Assembly (NCBI GenBank): GCA_963377175.1
Contig: CAUJNA010001524.1
Coordinates: 1-64,000 of the forward strand
Length of the DNA stretch: 64,000 bases
Direction of reading: 5' to 3'
From: Effrenium voratum
Taxonomy: Eukaryota; Sar; Dinophyceae; Suessiales; Symbiodiniaceae
This document shows positions 16,491-30,340 of the stretch, one piece after another. Within the stretch, counting starts at the first letter, position 1; every line of letters begins with the position of its first letter. The translations under genes and the position numbers were made by a program. Below the pieces are notes generated by a model. That model did no database searches, was not told the DNA's origin, and saw only the letters and a list, made by a program, of their open reading frames with translations.

Positions 16491-18360
16491 GGAACTTGAA
16501 TCGCCCCTGCAATCACTCGAAAGTCCCATGTCATCAGGCAAAACACACCATAATTCTGCACACAGTTTTTAAAGCGTTTGAACTTTGCTAAGTCCCAACT
16601 CTCGCGGTCTTTGCGACCAGGGTGCAGTTTACTCCCAAGTCATCATGCGAAAACATGGTCATTTGCATATACCCCTTTGCGTGGTGGGTTTGTATGTGTT
16701 GAGATGCGTTTGTGTTACAGATAATTTTACCTTGCGTGTGAGGTGGGCTACAGTGTCAATCACCTAATTCAAGTTTGAGCAGCCTTTGCTTGCCCTGACC
16801 CATTGATTGGCCAACATGAATGCGGTTTGAAACAAGCTTCAAGCGCCGAAGCCGCACTGCTTGATCAAATGCTTGGCAATATTTCTACATGCCGCAAAAA
16901 CAACATCAGTGAACACAGAAGTGAGCGTCCCTCACCAACTTGTGCAGTTGGGCTGCGCTGTTTGCGGGCTTTGTGCACAATGTCAGATTTCAATTGGAAA
17001 GACACATGACGGAATATGCGCCTCCATTGGCTGCGCGGGTCAATTCGCCAAAACAAAGTGTTCATTCCTTCCAACCAAGTCTTTTGTCATGTGCGCCATG
17101 CCTCATGTGTCAGGTTTAGTTCAATCTTTGAACTTCAACCTTCATCATGTCTGGTCTTCAATCCGGCCAGTATTGCAGCTTTGGCTCGAAAAGCTGGTCG
17201 GGTTAGGAACCCTCGGAAGACCCTCGGTTTATCGCTGCCGAAGATACGAACATCAAATGAAGTTCCCTCCCTCGAGGCACATTGAAGGGGAGTAGCGCTG
17301 ATCGCGGTCATTGTGAGCAAGGCACTTGGTGTGCACAAAGTGAATGAAATAAGCTGCATTGACACAGACTCTGTGGTACATCCTCTGTGTCAAGGTGAAC
17401 AAACCGCACTCCTGTCGCATCAGCCAGCCTCTTCCATGAACGTATCCAGAAGTCCAGGGGCCAGTTGCGGTGAAGTCGTTGCTAGAATGTGTTGGCGCAA
17501 CCTGGCGTGAAGGCTGCAGTGGTCAAACCCACGAACATCCTGTCAGCCACATTACCAACTTGCCCGGCTACCAACTCCAACTGCCGTCACGGCATGGCCA
17601 GCTTTGTTGATTTCCCGAGCTACCCAGATGAGCTTTGTGATACGTCGCTTGTTTGTCTTCATTCCCGCTGCTGGGAAAGTGTCCTTTCAGTCTCTAGAAG
17701 TGCCCTGGCTGCCACCTAGACGGCCTTACATCGCTAGACACTGTTCAAGTGAGCGACGTCCAACACCTCTGTGTACATGGGCTGAATTGGCCGAACACCG
17801 GGGCACCGGGCAATAATGACTTGGGCTCCCAAGCGAACCAGCACTTCTGGTTTACATTACGATCCCCTTCCGGTTCAGAAAGCAGCCGGGCGCAGCCATT
17901 CCCCAATTAACGACCCAACAATGCCAAATCCAGGAAGTTTGGCAACTGGAGTCTGAGCTTTTCCAGGAGTGCACAGACAGACCATCATTTTCCGAGCTTG
18001 CTAATTGGACACTCGATGATTGCGCAGCACGCTTTCGAAATTGATCCTGCCAGCGCCTGTGTCGGACACAAGTGCTTGGTTTTGGAGTTGAGAGATGCTG
18101 CGGTGGAACGCAGCAGGCATAAGACAAACCTTGATGCTGCGGTATCGAATAACCTGCTTTGATTCTCCCGTTGCTTGTTGCCTACCGTACTGTCAGCAAG
18201 CGTGCCATAACGATCCCATACAACCTGAACTCTGTGACACAATCCAGAGGGTAGGTTCACAGCGCACATGAGAAGGCTTTGAAATATGTGTTGGGAGGCG
18301 GACAAAATTAAAGCTTGCTGGTTCGTGGCTTGTTGACTTTCAGCAAATCGGTTTGCAGCA
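16491..18360. repeat. A block, leading segment (copy 1 of 2)
   Basis: Nearly identical to 49470-51339 (constant offset 32,979). It has no internal repeats and no recognised gene. Its open frames are short and overlap on both strands. Confidence 0.8.
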
Positions 18361-21300
18361 GACAGTCTCCAAACTGAGCTTGTCAGCACCCATGCCGCGG
18401 AAAAGGACTTTTCTTTGGAGAGCAATGATGCCGGAAGGGTTCCAAGTGGCAGGCGCAGTGTGGACAGATGTGCCAGAGCAACATGCACTGCATGTGTGGT
18501 ACGCGGATGGCTATCGCTAGCTTTGCTTCAAGCTTCACTTTGCTGCTCTCATGTGGCCGTGCAAGACATCCTACGTTTGAGCATGTGGGGTCCAGTGGCA
18601 GATTCAGTTCACAAGCAACGAAGCTTTACAGGAGCTAGACTGACATTTGTCGATAGAAGTTCCTTGAACGGCCTTGGCAGTACTGCATTTGCGCGCACGC
18701 CTATGTGCGTCACTGGTTCTCAGTCTGTGCTTGCATGCTCCTAGGATGTCCATTGCTAGGCCCGAGGGCTGCATGGCAGGCCGGACAATGGACAATCACC
18801 AGCGTATGCGTGCCACATGCCACCTTGCATTGCCGGCGCAGGCTTTGTTGGATATCGATTGTGGGACTGCCTGATGCTCACAGGCAAACCATGATTGTCC
18901 CGAATCTTGGGACGGATACCCTTTTCATTGATGCATGTGACAGGTGTGTGGGGAGGGCTGGATTGAATGGAAGATGCTACCCGGGCACATGCGTTTTTCT
19001 ACCCGGCCATCATGGGCGTATTCCCCGTAGCCGGATCGAGCAAGTGGCTTGTCGATCCTAAGCAAAGCTTTGCGCATCAGAGAGTCTTCCAAGTACCTTT
19101 GAAGCAGATGGTTTGGCGCCATTCCGATGAAGCGCAGCATAGGCGGTATGGTGTGGGCAGAGCGCGCCCCAGAGGGCCTGTGTGCCAAAGTGACATTTGA
19201 CTCAGCTCCATCTTAATGGGCGTTTGCAGCTTGCTGACCAGCGCCCATTCTCCAGGAGTTGCTGCAGCGCAAAGTTGGAACAACATAGCATGCAGCGGGC
19301 CTACGTGCATACGTGCTGGTGCTTCTGTCAGACGGAAGCCAGTGGTGAAATTCTTGGAGAGCGGACTGTGTTTAAGACTAGTGTGTCGTTCTTAAGCAAC
19401 CTGCACTTTGTGAATGTGTCGCCAAAGGGTAGGCTCGCAGCGCACATAGACAGGCTTTGATAGACAACATGTGTTGGGAGGCGGACTTTGAGATTGCTGG
19501 TCGGTGGCTTGGTGACTCCCGGAAAATTGTTTTGCAGCAGACAGTCTCCAAACTGAGCTTGTCAGCACCCATGCTGCGGAAAAGAGCGGTGGTCTGAAGC
19601 ATGCAACAGACAAAATGTGTCGCTGCCGCAGCTGCTCGGCTGATGCTATATTGATTGTCAGGTCGCTTGCTGTCTGCCGTGTTGTCAGAGCCCCTGTGGC
19701 ATGTTGCGACAGTCTGTGTGCCAGCGTGACAATTGACGCTATACCGGCAATACCAGCTTGTTTTGCGTTTGCAACTGGCTTGCTGCCATTTTGCGCTGAA
19801 GCTCAAGGTGTTTCTTGAGCTCCAAGTTAAAACAACATTGCATGCAGCGGGCCTACGTGCATACGTGCTGGTGCTTCTGTCAGACGGAAGGCAGTGGTTA
19901 ACTGCTTGGAGAGCGTTCTGTGTTTGTGACGAGTGTGTCGTTCTTACACAACCTGAGCTTTGTGACCGCTCGTCAGAGGGTAGGCTTGCAGATCACACAG
20001 ACAGGCTTTGAAAGTCAACATGTGTTGGGTGGCTTGTTGACTTTCAGCAAATTGGTTTGCAGCAGACAGTCTCCAAACTGAGCTTGTCAGCACCCATGCT
20101 GCGGAAAAGGACTTTTCTTTGGAGAGCAATGATGCCGGAAGGATTCCAAGTGGCAGGCGCAGTGTGGACAGATGTGCCAGAGCAACATGCGCTGCATGTG
20201 TGGTACGCGGATGGCTATCGCTAGCTTTGCTTCAAGCTTCACTTTGCTGCTCTCATGTGGCCGTGCAAGACATCCTACGTTTGAGCATGTAGGGTCCAGT
20301 GGCAGATTCAGTTCACAAGCAACGAAGCTTTACAGGAGCTAGACTGACATTTGTCGATAGAAGTTCCTTGAACGGCCTTGGCAGTACTGCATTTGCTCGC
20401 AGGCCTATGTGCGTCACTGGTTCTCAGTCTGTGCTTGCATGCTCCTAGGATGTCCATTGCTAGGCCCGAGGGCTGCATGGCAGGCCGGACAATGGACAAT
20501 CACCAGCGTATACGTGCCACATGCCACCTTGCATTGCCGGCGCAGGCTTTGTTGGATATCGATTGTGGGACTGCCAGTTTTGAGCCTGCGCGCGGCATTG
20601 TTGTCCTTCCAGGGCACGTGGCAACGCCGTTAGCACAGCGTGTGCAGAGCGTGCCCCGGAGCGCCTGTGTGCCAGCGTGACAATTGACGCTATACCGGCA
20701 TTGCCAGCTTGTTTTGCGTTTGCAACTGGCTGGCTGCCATTTTGCGCTGATGCTCAAGGTGCTTCTTGAGCGCCAAGTTGGAACAACATAGCATGCAGCG
20801 GGCCTACGTGCATACGTGCTGGTGCTTCTGTCAGACGGAAGCCAGTGGTGAAATTCTTGGAGAGCGGACTGTGTTTAAGACTAGTGTGTCGTTCTTAAGC
20901 AACCTGAACTTTGTGAATGTGTCGCCGAAGGGTAGGCTCGCAGTGCACATAGACAGGCTTTGATACACAACATGCGGACAACTTTGAGATTGCTGGTCGG
21001 TGGCTGGTTGACTCCCAGCAAATTGTTGTGCAGCAGACAGTCTCCAAACTGAGCTTGTCAGCACCCATGCCGCGAAAAAGAGCGGTGGTCTGAAGCGTGT
21101 TGGAGAAGGTCCAAAGAAGATGCAGCAGACAACATGTGTCGCTGCCGCAGCTGCTCGCCTGATGCTATATTGATTGTCAGGGCGCTTGCTGTCTGCCGTG
21201 TTGTCAGAAAGCCCCTGTAACGCGCACGCCTATGTCAGTGCGTCACTGGCTAGGATGTCCATTGCTAGGTGCGAGGGCTGCACGGCAGGCCGGCCAATGG

Positions 21301-24300
21301 ACAATCACCAGCGTATGCGTGCCACATGCCACCTTGCATTGCCGGCGCAGGCTTTGTTGGATATCGATTGTGGGACTGCCTGATGCTCACGGGCAAACCA
21401 TGATTGTCCCGAATCTTGGGACGGATACCCTTTTCATTGATGCATGTGACAGGTGTGTGGGGAGGGCTGGATTGAATGGAAGATGCTACCCGGGCACATG
21501 CGTTTTTCTACCCGGCCATCATGGGCGTATTCCCCGTAGCCAGATCGAGCAAGTGGCTTGTCGATCCTAAGCAAAACTTTGCGCATCAGAGAGTCTTCCA
21601 AGTACCTTTGAAGCAGATGGTTTGGCGCCATTCCGATGAAGCGCAGCATAGGCGGTATGGTGTGGGCAGAGCGCGCCCCAGAGGGCCTGTGTGCCAAAGT
21701 GACATTTGACTCAGCTCCATCTTAATGGGCGTTTGCAGCTTGCTGACCAGCGCCCATTCTCCAGGAGTTGCTGCAGCGCAAAGTTGGAACAACATAGCAT
21801 GCAGCGGGCCTACGTGCATACGTGCTGGTGCTTCTGTCAGACGGAAGCCAGCGGTGAAATTCTTGGAGAGCGGACTGTGTTTAAGACTGGTGTGTCGTTC
21901 TTAAGCAACCTGCACTTTGTGAATGTGTCGCCAAAGGGTAGGCTCGCAGCGCACATAGACAGGCTTTGATAGACAACATGTGTTGGGAGGCGGACTTTGA
22001 GATTGCTGGTCGGTGGCTTGGTGACTCCCGGAAAATTGTTTTGCAGCAGACAGTCTCCAAACTGAGCTTGTCAGCACCCATGCTGCGGAAAAGAGCGGTG
22101 GTCTGAAGCATGCAACAGACAAAATGTGTCGCTGCCGCAGCTGCTCGGCTGATGCTATATTGATTGTCAGGTCGCTTGCTGTCTGCCGTGTTGTCAGAGC
22201 CCCTGTGGCATGTTGCGACAGTCTGTGTGCCAGCGTGACAATTGACGCTATACCGGCAATACCAGCTTGTTTTGCGTTTGCAACTGGCTTGCTGCCATTT
22301 TGCGCTGAAGCTCAAGGTGTTTCTTGAGCTCCAAGTTAAAACAACATTGCATGCAGCGGGCCTACGTGCATACGTGCTGGTGCTTCTGTCAGACGGAAGG
22401 CAGTGGTTAACTGCTTGGAGAGCGTTCTGTGTTTGTGACGAGTGTGTCGTTCTTACACAACCTGAGCTTTGTGACCGCTCGTCAGAGGGTAGGCTTGCAG
22501 ATCACACAGACAGGCTTTGAAAGTCAACATGTGTTGGGTGGCTTGTTGACTTTCAGCAAATTGGTTTGCAGCAGACAGTCTCCAAACTGAGCTTGTCAGC
22601 ACCCATGCTGCGGAAAAGGACTTTTCTTTGGAGAGCAATGATGCCGGAAGGATTCCAAGTGGCAGGCGCAGTGTGGACAGATGTGCCAGAGCAACATGCG
22701 CTGCATGTGTGGTACGCGGATGGCTATCGCTAGCTTTGCTTCAAGCTTCACTTTGCTGCTCTCATGTGGCCGTGCAAGACATCCTACGTTTGAGCATGTA
22801 GGGTCCAGTGGCAGATTCAGTTCACAAGCAACGAAGCTTTACAGGAGCTAGACTGACATTTGTCGATAGAAGTTCCTTGAACGGCCTTGGCAGTACTGCA
22901 TTTGCTCGCAGGCCTATGTGCGTCACTGGTTCTCAGTCTGTGCTTGCATGCTCCTAGGATGTCCATTGCTAGGCCCGAGGGCTGCATGGCAGGCCGGACA
23001 ATGGACAATCACCAGCGTATACGTGCCACATGCCACCTTGCATTGCCGGCGCAGGCTTTGTTGGATATCGATTGTGGGACTGCCAGTTTTGAGCCTGCGC
23101 GCGGCATTGTTGTCCTTCCAGGGCACGTGGCAACGCCGTTAGCACAGCGTGTGCAGAGCGTGCCCCGGAGCGCCTGTGTGCCAGCGTGACAATTGACGCT
23201 ATACCGGCATTGCCAGCTTGTTTTGCGTTTGCAACTGGCTGGCTGCCATTTTGCGCTGATGCTCAAGGTGCTTCTTGAGCGCCAAGTTGGAACAACATAG
23301 CATGCAGCGGGCCTACGTGCATACGTGCTGGTGCTTCTGTCAGACGGAAGCCAGTGGTGAAATTCTTGGAGAGCGGACTGTGTTTAAGACTAGTGTGTCG
23401 TTCTTAAGCAACCTGAACTTTGTGAATGTGTCGCCGAAGGGTAGGCTCGCAGTGCACATAGACAGGCTTTGATACACAACATGCGGACAACTTTGAGATT
23501 GCTGGTCGGTGGCTGGTTGACTCCCAGCAAATTGTTGTGCAGCAGACAGTCTCCAAACTGAGCTTGTCAGCACCCATGCCGCGAAAAAGAGCGGTGGTCT
23601 GAAGCGTGTTGGAGAAGGTCCAAAGAAGATGCAGCAGACAACATGTGTCGCTGCCGCAGCTGCTCGCCTGATGCTATATTGATTGTCAGGGCGCTTGCTG
23701 TCTGCCGTGTTGTCAGAAAGCCCCTGTAACGCGCACGCCTATGTCAGTGCGTCACTGGCTAGGATGTCCATTGCTAGGTGCGAGGGCTGCACGGCAGGCC
23801 GGCCAATGGACAATCACCAGCGTATGCGTGCCACATGCCACCTTGCATTGCCGGCGCAGGCTTTGTTGGATATCGATTGTGGGACTGCCTGATGCTCACG
23901 GGCAAACCATGATTGTCCCGAATCTTGGGACGGATACCCTTTTCATTGATGCATGTGACAGGTGTGTGGGGAGGGCTGGATTGAATGGAAGATGCTACCC
24001 GGGCACATGCGTTTTTCTACCCGGCCATCATGGGCGTATTCCCCGTAGCCAGATCGAGCAAGTGGCTTGTCGATCCTAAGCAAAACTTTGCGCATCAGAG
24101 AGTCTTCCAAGTACCTTTGAAGCAGATGGTTTGGCGCCATTCCGATGAAGCGCAGCATAGGCGGTATGGTGTGGGCAGAGCGCGCCCCAGAGGGCCTGTG
24201 TGCCAAAGTGACATTTGACTCAGCTCCATCTTAATGGGCGTTTGCAGCTTGCTGACCAGCGCCCATTCTCCAGGAGTTGCTGCAGCGCAAAGTTGGAACA

Positions 24301-25570
24301 ACATAGCATGCAGCGGGCCTACGTGCATACGTGCTGGTGCTTCTGTCAGACGGAAGCCAGCGGTGAAATTCTTGGAGAGCGGACTGTGTTTAAGACTGGT
24401 GTGTCGTTCTTAAGCAACCTGCACTTTGTGAATGTGTCGCCAAAGGGTAGGCTCGCAGCGCACATAGACAGGCTTTGATAGACAACATGTGTTGGGAGGC
24501 GGACTTTGAGATTGCTGGTCGGTGGCTTGGTGACTCCCGGAAAATTGTTTTGCAGCAGACAGTCTCCAAACTGAGCTTGTCAGCACCCATGCTGCGGAAA
24601 AGAGCGGTGGTCTGAAGCATGCAACAGACAAAATGTGTCGCTGCCGCAGCTGCTCGGCTGATTGTCAGGTCGCTTGCTGTCTGCCGTGTTGTCAGAGCCC
24701 CTGTGGCATGTTGCGACAGTCTGTGTGCCAGCGTGACAATTGACGCTATACCGGCAATACCAGCTTGTTTTGCGTTTGCAACTGGCTTGCTGCCATTTTG
24801 CGCTGAAGCTCAAGGTGTTTCTTGAGCTCCAAGTTAAAACAACATTGCATGCAGCGGGCCTACGTGCATACGTGCTGGTGCTTCTGTCAGACGGAAGGCA
24901 GTGGTTAACTGCTTGGAGAGCGTTCTGTGTTTGTGACGAGTGTGTCGTTCTTACACAACCTGAGCTTTGTGACCGCTCGTCAGAGGGTAGGCTTGCAGAT
25001 CACACAGACAGGCTTTGAAAGTCAACATGTGTTGGGTGGCTTGTTGACTTTCAGCAAATTGGTTTGCAGCAGACAGTCTCCAAACTGAGCTTGTCAGCAC
25101 CCATGCTGCGGAAAAGGACTTTTCTTTGGAGAGCAATGATGCCGGAAGGATTCCAAGTGGCAGGCGCAGTGTGGACAGATGTGCCAGAGCAACATGCACG
25201 GCATGTGCGGTACGCGGATGGCTATCGCTAGCTTTGCTTCAAGCTTCACTTTGCTGCTCTCATGTGGCCGTGCAAGACATGGCCTTGGCAGTACTGCATT
25301 TGCGCGCAGGCCTATGTGCGTCACTGGTTCTCAGTCTGTGCTTGCATGCTCCTAGGATGTCCATTGCTAGGACCGAGGGCTGCATGGCAGGCCGGACAAT
25401 GGACAATCACCAGCGTATACGTGCCACATGCCACCTTGCATTGCCGGCGCAGGCTTTGTTGGATATCGATTGTGGGGCTTCCAGTTTTGAGCCTGCGTGC
25501 AGCATTGTTGTCCTTCCAGGGCACGTGTCAACGCCATTAGCAGAGCGTGTGCAGAGCATGCCCCAGAGCG
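18361..25570 (+). repeat. Higher-order tandem repeat, 2,509-base unit
   Basis: The anchor GACAGTCTCCAAACTGAGCT recurs near 18361, 19540, 20065, 21036, 22049, 22574, 23545, 24556 and 25071. From 19540 the spacings are about 525, 971 and 1013 bases, summing to 2,509, and then repeat. Bases about 18760-21270 and 21270-23780 are near-identical units, followed by a partial third with an 11-base deletion near 24660 and a larger one near 25280. Each unit thus holds three diverged monomers. Short open frames recur in each copy but shift or stop, and none looks like a protein family. Confidence 0.85.
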
Positions 25571-26015
25571 CCTGTGTGCAAGCGTGACATTTGACTCATT
25601 ATCAGCTTGTTGGGCGTTTGCAACTTGCTTGTCACCAGGATTCGCGGACGTTGCTCGAGCGCCATGTTGGAAGACCAATGATTGCAGAGGGCCTAAACGC
25701 AGACGGCCTTCTTGCAGATGGCAGCCAGTGGTGGACTTGTTGGAGAGCGTTCTGTGTTTGTGACAAGAGTGTCGTTCTTACACAACCTGAACTTGCGCTT
25801 GGCTTCATTGTCAGCAAGTTTGGGGTGCTGGATCCATGGCTGTAGTGTAATGGGAAACTGAGTTCATTAACATACTCAGGCCGGATGTTCGGGAATAAAG
25901 GCTTCCATCGGCTACCTGTGGCGTGAAAAGGCCTTTGCCGACAACGTGGTAGCATTCTGTCAGCAAGCCTCTGCACCACACTAGGGTCAGGGCTTATGAA
26001 GGACATTAATCTTGA
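25571..26015. repeat. A block, segment after the 2.5-kb repeats
   Basis: Present again at 57165-57610 and, with changes, near 39660-40070. No gene recognised. Confidence 0.6.
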
Positions 26016-29000
26016 GATTGTGCTCCGCGCAACACGAGCGGAAGCTTGCGGAAGGTTCCTGCGGAAGCGATTTCCTTCGCGGAAGCTTTGTTTCTTTCTA
26101 GTAAAGTTACTTCCCTTTCTGCGCCAATACTCCTTCAAGCAAAGCTTGTAAAGCATGCGCCGCGAAAGGACGCGGAAGCAAACGCCTGCGGAAGGAACCC
26201 TGCTGGCCCGCGGTTGATATGCGCCAGGGTCCAGGGAATAAAACCCACCGCTCACGTGTTGGACCCTTCAAACCGAGCCTGTAGTTATCGTCTTGAATTA
26301 CTGGGCCAGGAAAACATGCCTTCTACATCCCGCCTCAAGGCCGTTGACCTTCAAACGTCACCAGCGCGTGTGACATGAGCAAGGTTTCTGCACTCTAAGT
26401 GCCTGAAGCGTGAAATAATTCCATCCCCAGCAAGCCCCAGCACCACTTGCTAGGGTCTATCAAGATGCAAGCATGCGTGCTTGCGTGATGCGGTTTTTGT
26501 TGCCAGCCGCTTGAAAGTAGTGGGGAGACGGGCATGATTCTTGAAAAATTCGCTCCACGCGCACGAGCGGAAGTTTGCGGAAGGTTTTGCGGAGGGGATT
26601 TGCCTCTTCCAAGGAGTTCCCTGACTGCTTTGAAGCAGTTAGCGTCAAGTCAGCGGCGATGAGACTTGTAGTCTTTGCATTGCCCGCTACTTGAAAGTAG
26701 TGGGGAGACAGACACAGTTCTTTCAATTTTGCTCCGCGTAGCACGAGCGGAAATTTGCGGTTTCGCGGAAGCTTTGTTTCTTTCTAGTAAAGTTACTTCC
26801 CTTTCTGCGCCAATACTCCTTCAAGAAAAGCTTGTAAAGCATGCGCGGAAGGATGTGAAAGCAAACGCCTGCGGAAGGAACCCTGCTGGCCCGCGGTCGA
26901 TATGCGCCAGGGTCCAGGGAATAAAAAGCACCGCTCACGTGTTACTGTAGTGCTTGAATTGCTGGGCCAGGAGAATATGTCTTCTAAATTCTGCCTCCTG
27001 TCAGAGCCGTTGACCTTCAGCGTTTTGCGCACGAGCGGCTAAGAGCCTAGTGATATTCCAACGTGATGGTCTTAGGGCACTAGGGAACCAGGCTGCCACG
27101 TCAGATTTGAAACCCGCGCCCGTGTGCTTTGAGCCACTCCTTATATAATGTAGTCTCACTGCTCTTAATAGGACTGTGCCTTTGAGTGCCCGCGCGCAGG
27201 CTTGTCCTTGCGAGCGTGCCTGCCTCACAGCTTGCGCAAGGGCGGTTGCCCGTGCCTTTCACTGGGGCGTTGACCCGTAGTGTCTGAACCCACCGTCAGG
27301 TTGGCACTAGCGCATAGCAATGCTTGCACTGCAGGGCAAGATGCGTGCTTGTGTGTTGATGCTTGAATCATCAAGTCATCACGCTGCAAGCCCTCACTGC
27401 TTCTTCCGAGGAGTTCCCTGACTGCTTTGAAGCAGTTAGCGTCAAGCCAGCGGCGCTGAGACTTATTGCTTTTGCATTAAAGTGAGCAGCCGTTTTTGTT
27501 GCCCGCTGCTTGAAAGTAGTGGGGAGACAGACATCGTTCTTTAAGACTTGCTCCGCGCAGCACGAGCGGAAGCTTGCGGTTTCGCCGAAGCTTTGTTTCT
27601 TTCTATTAAACTTACTTCCCTTTCTGCGCCAATACTCCTTCAAGCAAAGCTTGTAAAGCATGCGCCGCGAAAGGACGCGGAAGCAAACGCCTGCGGAAGG
27701 AACCCTGCTGGCCCGCGGTTGATATGCGCCAGGGTCCAGGGAATAAAACCCACCGCTCACGTGTTGCGCCCTTCACACCGAGCCTGTAGTTATCGGCTTG
27801 AATTGCTGGGCCAGGAAAACATGCCTTCTAAATCCCGCCTCCTGTCAGAGCCGTTGACCTTCAAACGTCACCAGCGCGTGTGACATGAAGTACCGTCAAA
27901 ATACTTCTGTTGAGTTTAGTGTTTGGTGTTCATTGATATTGTGAAAATGCGCAAAGCCATGGCAATCAATAGGGGACTCTCAAAAAAACGATACCCGTGG
28001 AAAAGGATGAAGCGCTGGAAAACGATAGGGGACTCTCAAGCTAAGTAGCGAAACGGCTGTAGGTAAGTATTTTCGACCGTGCCTCACATGAGCAAGGTTT
28101 CAGCACTCCAAGTGCCTGAAACGTGAAATAATTCCATCCCCAGCAAGCCGCAGCACCACTTTCCCTTTGGCACTGCTGCAGCCTTCCCTGAACCATTGCG
28201 GGTATATGTGTGAGTGAGGGTAGAACCAAAAACCGACCCATTCTGACTGCAGCGCCAACTGGCTTCTGGAATGCAGCATACTCAGTGATGTGGCATACTA
28301 GTGCTGAGCTCAGTTTGCAGCAAACTGTGTTGCTAGGGTCCATCAAGATTCAGCAACACTTGGCAGCGCGCACCCCGCCACGGCAATGCTTGCACTGCAT
28401 GGCAAGCATGCGTGCTTGCGTGTTGATGCTAGAATCATCGAGTCATCACGCTTGCAAGCCCTCACTGCTTCTTCCGAGGAGTTCCCTGACTTTGAAGCAG
28501 TCAAGTCAGCGGTGAGACTCATCGCTTTGCATTGCACATGCCTTCTAGATCCCGCCTCCTCAGAGCGTTGACCTTCAAGCGTCACTAGCGCATGTGACAT
28601 GAGCAAGGTTTTAGTTCTATCAAGCTTCAGAAACACTTAGCAGCGTGCACCCAGCCACAGCAAGGCTTGCACTGCGTAGCAAGCGTGCGTGCTTGCATGT
28701 TGATGCGGTTTTTGTTGCCCGCGACCTAGTGGGGAGACAGACATTGTTCTTTAAGACTTGCTCCGCGCAGCACGAGCGGAAGCTTGCGGTTTCGCCGAAG
28801 CTTTGTTTCTTTCTATTAAACTTACTTCCCTTTCTGCGCCAATACTCCTTCAAGCAAAGCTTGTAAAGCATGCGCCGCGAAAGGACGCGGAAGCAAACGC
28901 CTGCGGAAGGAACCCTGCTGGCCCGCGGTTGATATGCGCCAGGGTCCAGGGAATAAAACCCACCGCTCACGTGTTGCGCCCTTCACACCGAGCCTGTAGT

Positions 29001-29100
29001 TATCGGCTTGAATTGCTGGGCCAGGAAAACATGCCTTCTAAATCCCGCCTCCTGTCAGAGCCGTTGACCTTCAGTGTTTTGCTCACGAGCGGCTAAGAGC
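26016..29100. repeat. A block, 230-base repeat family (four copies)
   Basis: A stretch from GCTCCGCGCAGCACGAGCGG to ACCGCTCACGTGTT occurs at about 26025-26260, 26725-26942, 27548-27765 and 28758-28975. A second motif, CTTCCGAGGAGTTCCCTGAC, is spread between copies. Each copy contains the same minus-strand frame beginning MSG(G/A)FYSLDPGAY, but it runs on into different sequence each time. I treat it as non-coding repeat. Members recur at 40110-40290 and 57600-60580. Confidence 0.7.
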
Positions 29101-30340
29101 TCAGTGATATTCAATCGTGATGGTTTTTAGGGCATGAGGGAACCAGGCTGCCACGTCAGATTTGAAACCCTTTCCTGGTTCAGAATTGAGTCGCTCATGG
29201 GTCGTAGACGCTTGGCAGGCCAGTTGCGCGGACCAAAGATTGTCCCTCTTGGCTGAGGAGTTCTGCGAATAGGCTGAAATGTGGGGCCTCACTATCTCGG
29301 GCACGGCTGTGTTGCAAAGCACTTGTCATTCTTGACTTGGTTGGGAACCCGATGACAGTTGCATCTACGTCGCAGTCAAGGGCTGCATGACATTTTGAAC
29401 AAGCAGCCATCGCGGCTACAGCCAGTGATTGGCAGCTTAGCAAACAGTTGTCGATGTGCATCAGCGTGGAAATCTCACAGAAGCCACAGCGTGGCCCACT
29501 CCAGTGGCATGATGTTACAGTGTTGGTAGTAGTACGTGATGGTTTTTATTGGTCTTCAAACGTTACCGGCGCTGATTTGCAAGTGAAGCCTTAGCCAGAG
29601 TGCGGCTTTTGCGCAGCAATTGCAAGCTTGTCTCTGGCAACCCTTGAAGGCAGGCGTGCGAGCAGAAGAGCTTGCGATTGCACAAGCGGGACAGCTTAGG
29701 GGACGAGGGAACCAGGCTGCCACGTCAGATTTGAAACCCTTTTCTGGTCAGAATTGAGTCGCTCATGGGTCGTAGACGCTTGGCAGGCCAGTTGCGCGGA
29801 CCAAAGATTGTCCCTCTTGGCTGAGGAGTTCTGCGAATAGGCTGAAATGCGGGGCCTCACTATCTCGGGCACGGCTGTGTTGCAAAGCGCTTGTCATTCT
29901 TGGCTTGGTTGGGAACCCGATGACAGTTGCATCTACGTAACAGTCAAGGGCTGCATGACATCTTGAACAAGCAGCCATCGCGGCTACAGCCATTTGTTGG
30001 CAGCTTAGCAAACAGTTGTCGATGTGCATCAGCGTGGAAATCTCACAGAAGCCGTAGCGTGGCCCACTCCAGTGGCATCGTGTTGCACTGTTGGTAGCAG
30101 TACATCATGGTTTTTATTGGTCTTCAAACGTTACCGGCGCTGATTTGCAAGTGAAGCCTTAGCCAGAGTGTGGCTTTTGCGCAGCAAATGCAATCATGTC
30201 TCTGGCAACCCTTGAAGGCAGGCGTGCGAGCAGAAGAGCTTGCGATTGGAGAAGCGGGACAGCTTAGGGCACAAGGGAACCACGTTGTGAGTTCAGATTT
30301 GAAACCCTTTCCTGGTTCAGAATTGAGTCACTCATGGGTT
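29101..30340 (+). repeat. About 568-base tandem repeat, two copies and a partial third
   Basis: The anchor GGGAACCAGGCTGCCACGTC lies at 29140 and 29707, and a diverged form at 30276. Members recur at 40960-41520 and 60730-61870. No gene recognised. Confidence 0.75.

Noticed and set aside
19023..19045. Second spliced-leader-like sequence (CCGTAGCC...CAAG)
   Set aside because: Only the first eight and last four bases match, the middle is unrelated, and no gene follows. It recurs simply because the repeat unit recurs.
18361..25570. Many 60-170 codon frames repeated in the A block
   Set aside because: They recur because the DNA is repeated. Copies start and stop at different points, overlap on both strands and show no family motifs.
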